This document shows, one piece after another, positions 21,313 to 22,297 of a stretch of 22,297 nt of DNA (the first letter of the stretch is position 1; each line of letters starts with the position of its first letter). Under the pieces are notes generated by a model, which did no database searches, had not been told where the DNA came from, and worked only from the letters and a program-made list of their open reading frames with translations. Source of the stretch: a virus; IMG/VR virus record IMGVR_UViG_3300035126_000343, positions 1 to 22,297 of that record, one strand, 5' to 3'. The translations under genes and the position numbers were made by a program.

Positions 21313-21465
21313 ATGGCCGCCCCTACTCCCGAGCAAGTAACCGGCATCGTGGCTTCCTTGCTGGCCGGCTCCGAAATCCTCAGCCTCCTGCCTGGCGTCA
21401 AGGCCAACGGCTGGGTTCAGTTGATCCTCGCCGCACTGCGCGGCATCGCATCCCGCAAGCGCTAA
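21313..21465 (+). CDS. Small hydrophobic/amphipathic protein of the lysis region
   Basis: A 50-residue protein (MAAPTPEQVTGIVASLLAGS through EILSLLPGVKANGW to ALRGIASRKR). The first 30 residues form an amphipathic to hydrophobic helix. After a short KANGW break, a second helix (VQLILAALRGIA) leads to a basic tail (SRKR). It resembles a short helical hairpin or a membrane-peripheral peptide. It precedes the XhlA-like and lysozyme genes by 4 nt, so it is likely part of the lysis unit. I do not recognise the family. Possibilities include a holin modulator or a small structural peptide. Codon use is GC-rich. Confidence 0.55.
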   Translation: MAAPTPEQVTGIVASLLAGSEILSLLPGVKANGWVQLILAALRGIASRKR

Positions 21466-21469
21466 GCCA

Positions 21470-21730
21470 ATGGGCGAGCCAACGCACGGCGAGATCCTCC
21501 GCGCCATCGGCGTGCTGGAAGGCCAGCTCAAGCAGCTGCTTGATGCCGCCATAAGTGACAAAGGGGAACGCAGCAGCTTGGGCGTTCGTGTTGGCCGCCT
21601 TGAAACGCGCATGGCGCAAGTAATCATCCTCGCAGTGGTTGCTGCAATGCTCAGCCCCATCATCTGGTCTGAGATCAAAGGGGCCTTTACTTACAGGCAG
21701 CCACTGCCACAACACATGCAACGCCCATGA
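21470..21730 (+). CDS. XhlA-like small membrane protein, probable holin or holin partner
   Basis: The 86-residue protein has a polar, coiled-coil N-terminal half (HGEILRAIGVLEGQLKQLLD, then VGRLETRMAQ), one membrane segment (about residues 50-67, VIILAVVAAMLSPIIW) and a short polar C-terminus. This layout, an N-terminal amphipathic helix and a C-terminal anchor, is that of XhlA/hemolysin-type proteins that act together with holins, and of some small cyanophage holins. It starts 4 nt after the previous gene and ends in an ATGA overlap with the lysozyme, which strongly suggests a lysis function. Membrane topology would be N-in with a single crossing. It could also be a spanin-like part. Confidence 0.65.
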   Translation: MGEPTHGEILRAIGVLEGQLKQLLDAAISDKGERSSLGVRVGRLETRMAQVIILAVVAAMLSPIIWSEIKGAFTYRQPLPQHMQRP

Positions 21731-22297
21731 GTTCCCAACCCCTACGTCTAAGCGATCTGTTTAAGTTCTATCGGGGCCTTCCGCATCAGATGGCCGCCGT
21801 AAGCGAATTGGAAGCAGCAATAAACAAACGCGCTCCCCAACTCCTAAGCCGCGACCAGCCGTGGTTCAAGACCTGGAGCGTCCCAGGCAAGCAGACCGAT
21901 CTTGCCGATGCGATCCAGCTAATCAAGGAGTTTGAAGGCTGCCACCTTAGCGCCTATCCCGATCCGCTAAGCGGCGGCGATCCTTGGACGATCGGTTACG
22001 GCACCACGCGATTTCCGGATGGCAGCGCCGTGCAGCGCGGCGACAAGATCAACGTAATCGAAGCTGACATGCTGCTCCGCCTTGAGGTGGATCGCATCGC
22101 CGAACGCCTCCGCTCCACCGTCCCAACCTGGAGCACAATGAACGATCCGCAACGCTGCGCACTTGTAAGTTTCGCTTACAACTTAGGCGCCGACTTTTAC
22201 GGTAAGTCTGGGTTCGACACCATCAGCGCAGCGCTGCGCGACAAGGACTTCGCTGCCGTACCAGCGGCACTGCTGCTTTACCGCAACCCTGGTACGA
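21727..22297 (+). CDS. Endolysin, GH24 T4-type lysozyme with an N-terminal extension (3' end outside window)
   Basis: The frame starts in an ATGA overlap and remains open for 190 residues to the window edge. Residues 1-58 form an extra N-terminal region (LRLSDLFKFYRGLPHQMAAV, then LSRDQPWFKTWSVPGKQ) that is not part of the classical lysozyme fold. From about residue 60 the GH24 pattern begins: Glu70 in KEFEG, Asp79 in YPDPLSGG and Thr88 in WTIGYGTT are the expected catalytic triad. LVSFAYNLG at 149-157 is the usual second conserved helix. The enzyme cleaves peptidoglycan at the end of infection. No signal peptide is seen, so it needs the neighbouring membrane protein as holin. The N-terminal part may bind a substrate. 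Confidence 0.88.
   Translation, partial: MSSQPLRLSDLFKFYRGLPHQMAAVSELEAAINKRAPQLLSRDQPWFKTWSVPGKQTDLADAIQLIKEFEGCHLSAYPDPLSGGDPWTIGYGTTRFPDGSAVQRGDKINVIEADMLLRLEVDRIAERLRSTVPTWSTMNDPQRCALVSFAYNLGADFYGKSGFDTISAALRDKDFAAVPAALLLYRNPGT

Noticed and set aside
1-22297. CRISPR array, tRNA genes, rRNA, insertion sequences, integrase or attachment site
   Set aside because: I saw no regularly spaced repeats, cloverleaf-like sequences, transposase or recombinase motifs on either strand. The reading is by eye, so a degenerate tRNA could be missed.
1-22297. HIP1 (GCGATCGC) enrichment as proof of a cyanobacterial host
   Set aside because: I found GATCG-containing words but no enrichment of the full palindrome. 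This neither supports nor excludes a picocyanobacterial host, since marine and Cyanobium types lack HIP1 abundance.

Overview
The window is a contiguous piece of a tailed-phage (or prophage) structural module. Every credible gene lies on the + strand, and the genes are packed with ATGA/TGATG overlaps or very short gaps. Gene content and order follow the tail operon of phage lambda: FII-like head-tail connector, a non-homologous gene in the Z slot, U-like tail terminator, tail tube (V-like), G and G-T tail-assembly chaperones joined by a -1 frameshift, tape measure (H), M, then a 4.2 kb accessory block, then L, K, I, a small zinc-ribbon gene, J, and finally a lysis cassette cut by the right edge. 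This is the pattern of a siphovirus with a long non-contractile tail. No integrase, repressor, terminase, portal or tRNA gene is visible, so temperate or lytic lifestyle cannot be decided here.

Host: the sequence does not prove one. Several accessory genes are of types I associate, from memory, with cyanophages and picocyanobacterial prophages: the DUF6171-like Cys-rich protein, the small basic protein ending in RGQGKP, the 122-aa MAAPNIKSG protein, the GGAVSQAT-type fibre module, and the lysozyme with an N-terminal extension. Shine-Dalgarno sequences are used only sporadically, and TACACT -10-like boxes lie 35-38 nt before three start codons. I infer a Synechococcus/Cyanobium-like host with moderate confidence.

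Layout. 1-569: end of one beta-rich virion protein gene and a second that looks related. 569-2236: connector/terminator genes, with an adhesin-like Mtd_N-type protein in place of lambda Z. 2292-3683: a small acidic protein and the tail tube protein, closed by a strong intrinsic terminator (3707-3737). 3808-4493: G/GT chaperones with a perfect GGGAAAC slippery heptamer. 4486-10635: a 2049-residue tape measure protein. 10632-11801: M-type minor tail protein with two tandem M domains and two families of C-terminal repeats. 11852-16011: accessory block with three tandem LamG/ConA-like paralogues, a tail-fibre chaperone-like gene between copies 1 and 2, a 15-codon mini-ORF between copies 2 and 3, and two further fibre-like genes. 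16015-21066: L (Fe-S cysteines), K (JAMM + NlpC/P60), I (with an added Ig-like and C-terminal domain), zinc ribbon, J (short). 21091-22297: small basic protein, small hydrophobic protein, XhlA-like membrane protein and GH24 lysozyme (partial).

How it works together: U, the tube protein, G/GT and the tape measure build the tail shaft; M, L, K, I and J build the tip. The accessory block and the extended M, I and Z-slot proteins carry lectin-, Ig- and repeat-type modules that probably determine surface binding. The last genes are for host lysis. The most unusual points are the LamG cassette inserted between M and L, the repeat-bearing double-M protein, the I-Ig fusion, the decorated tube protein, the recurring TACACT elements and the repeated stop-CC-ATG junctions.
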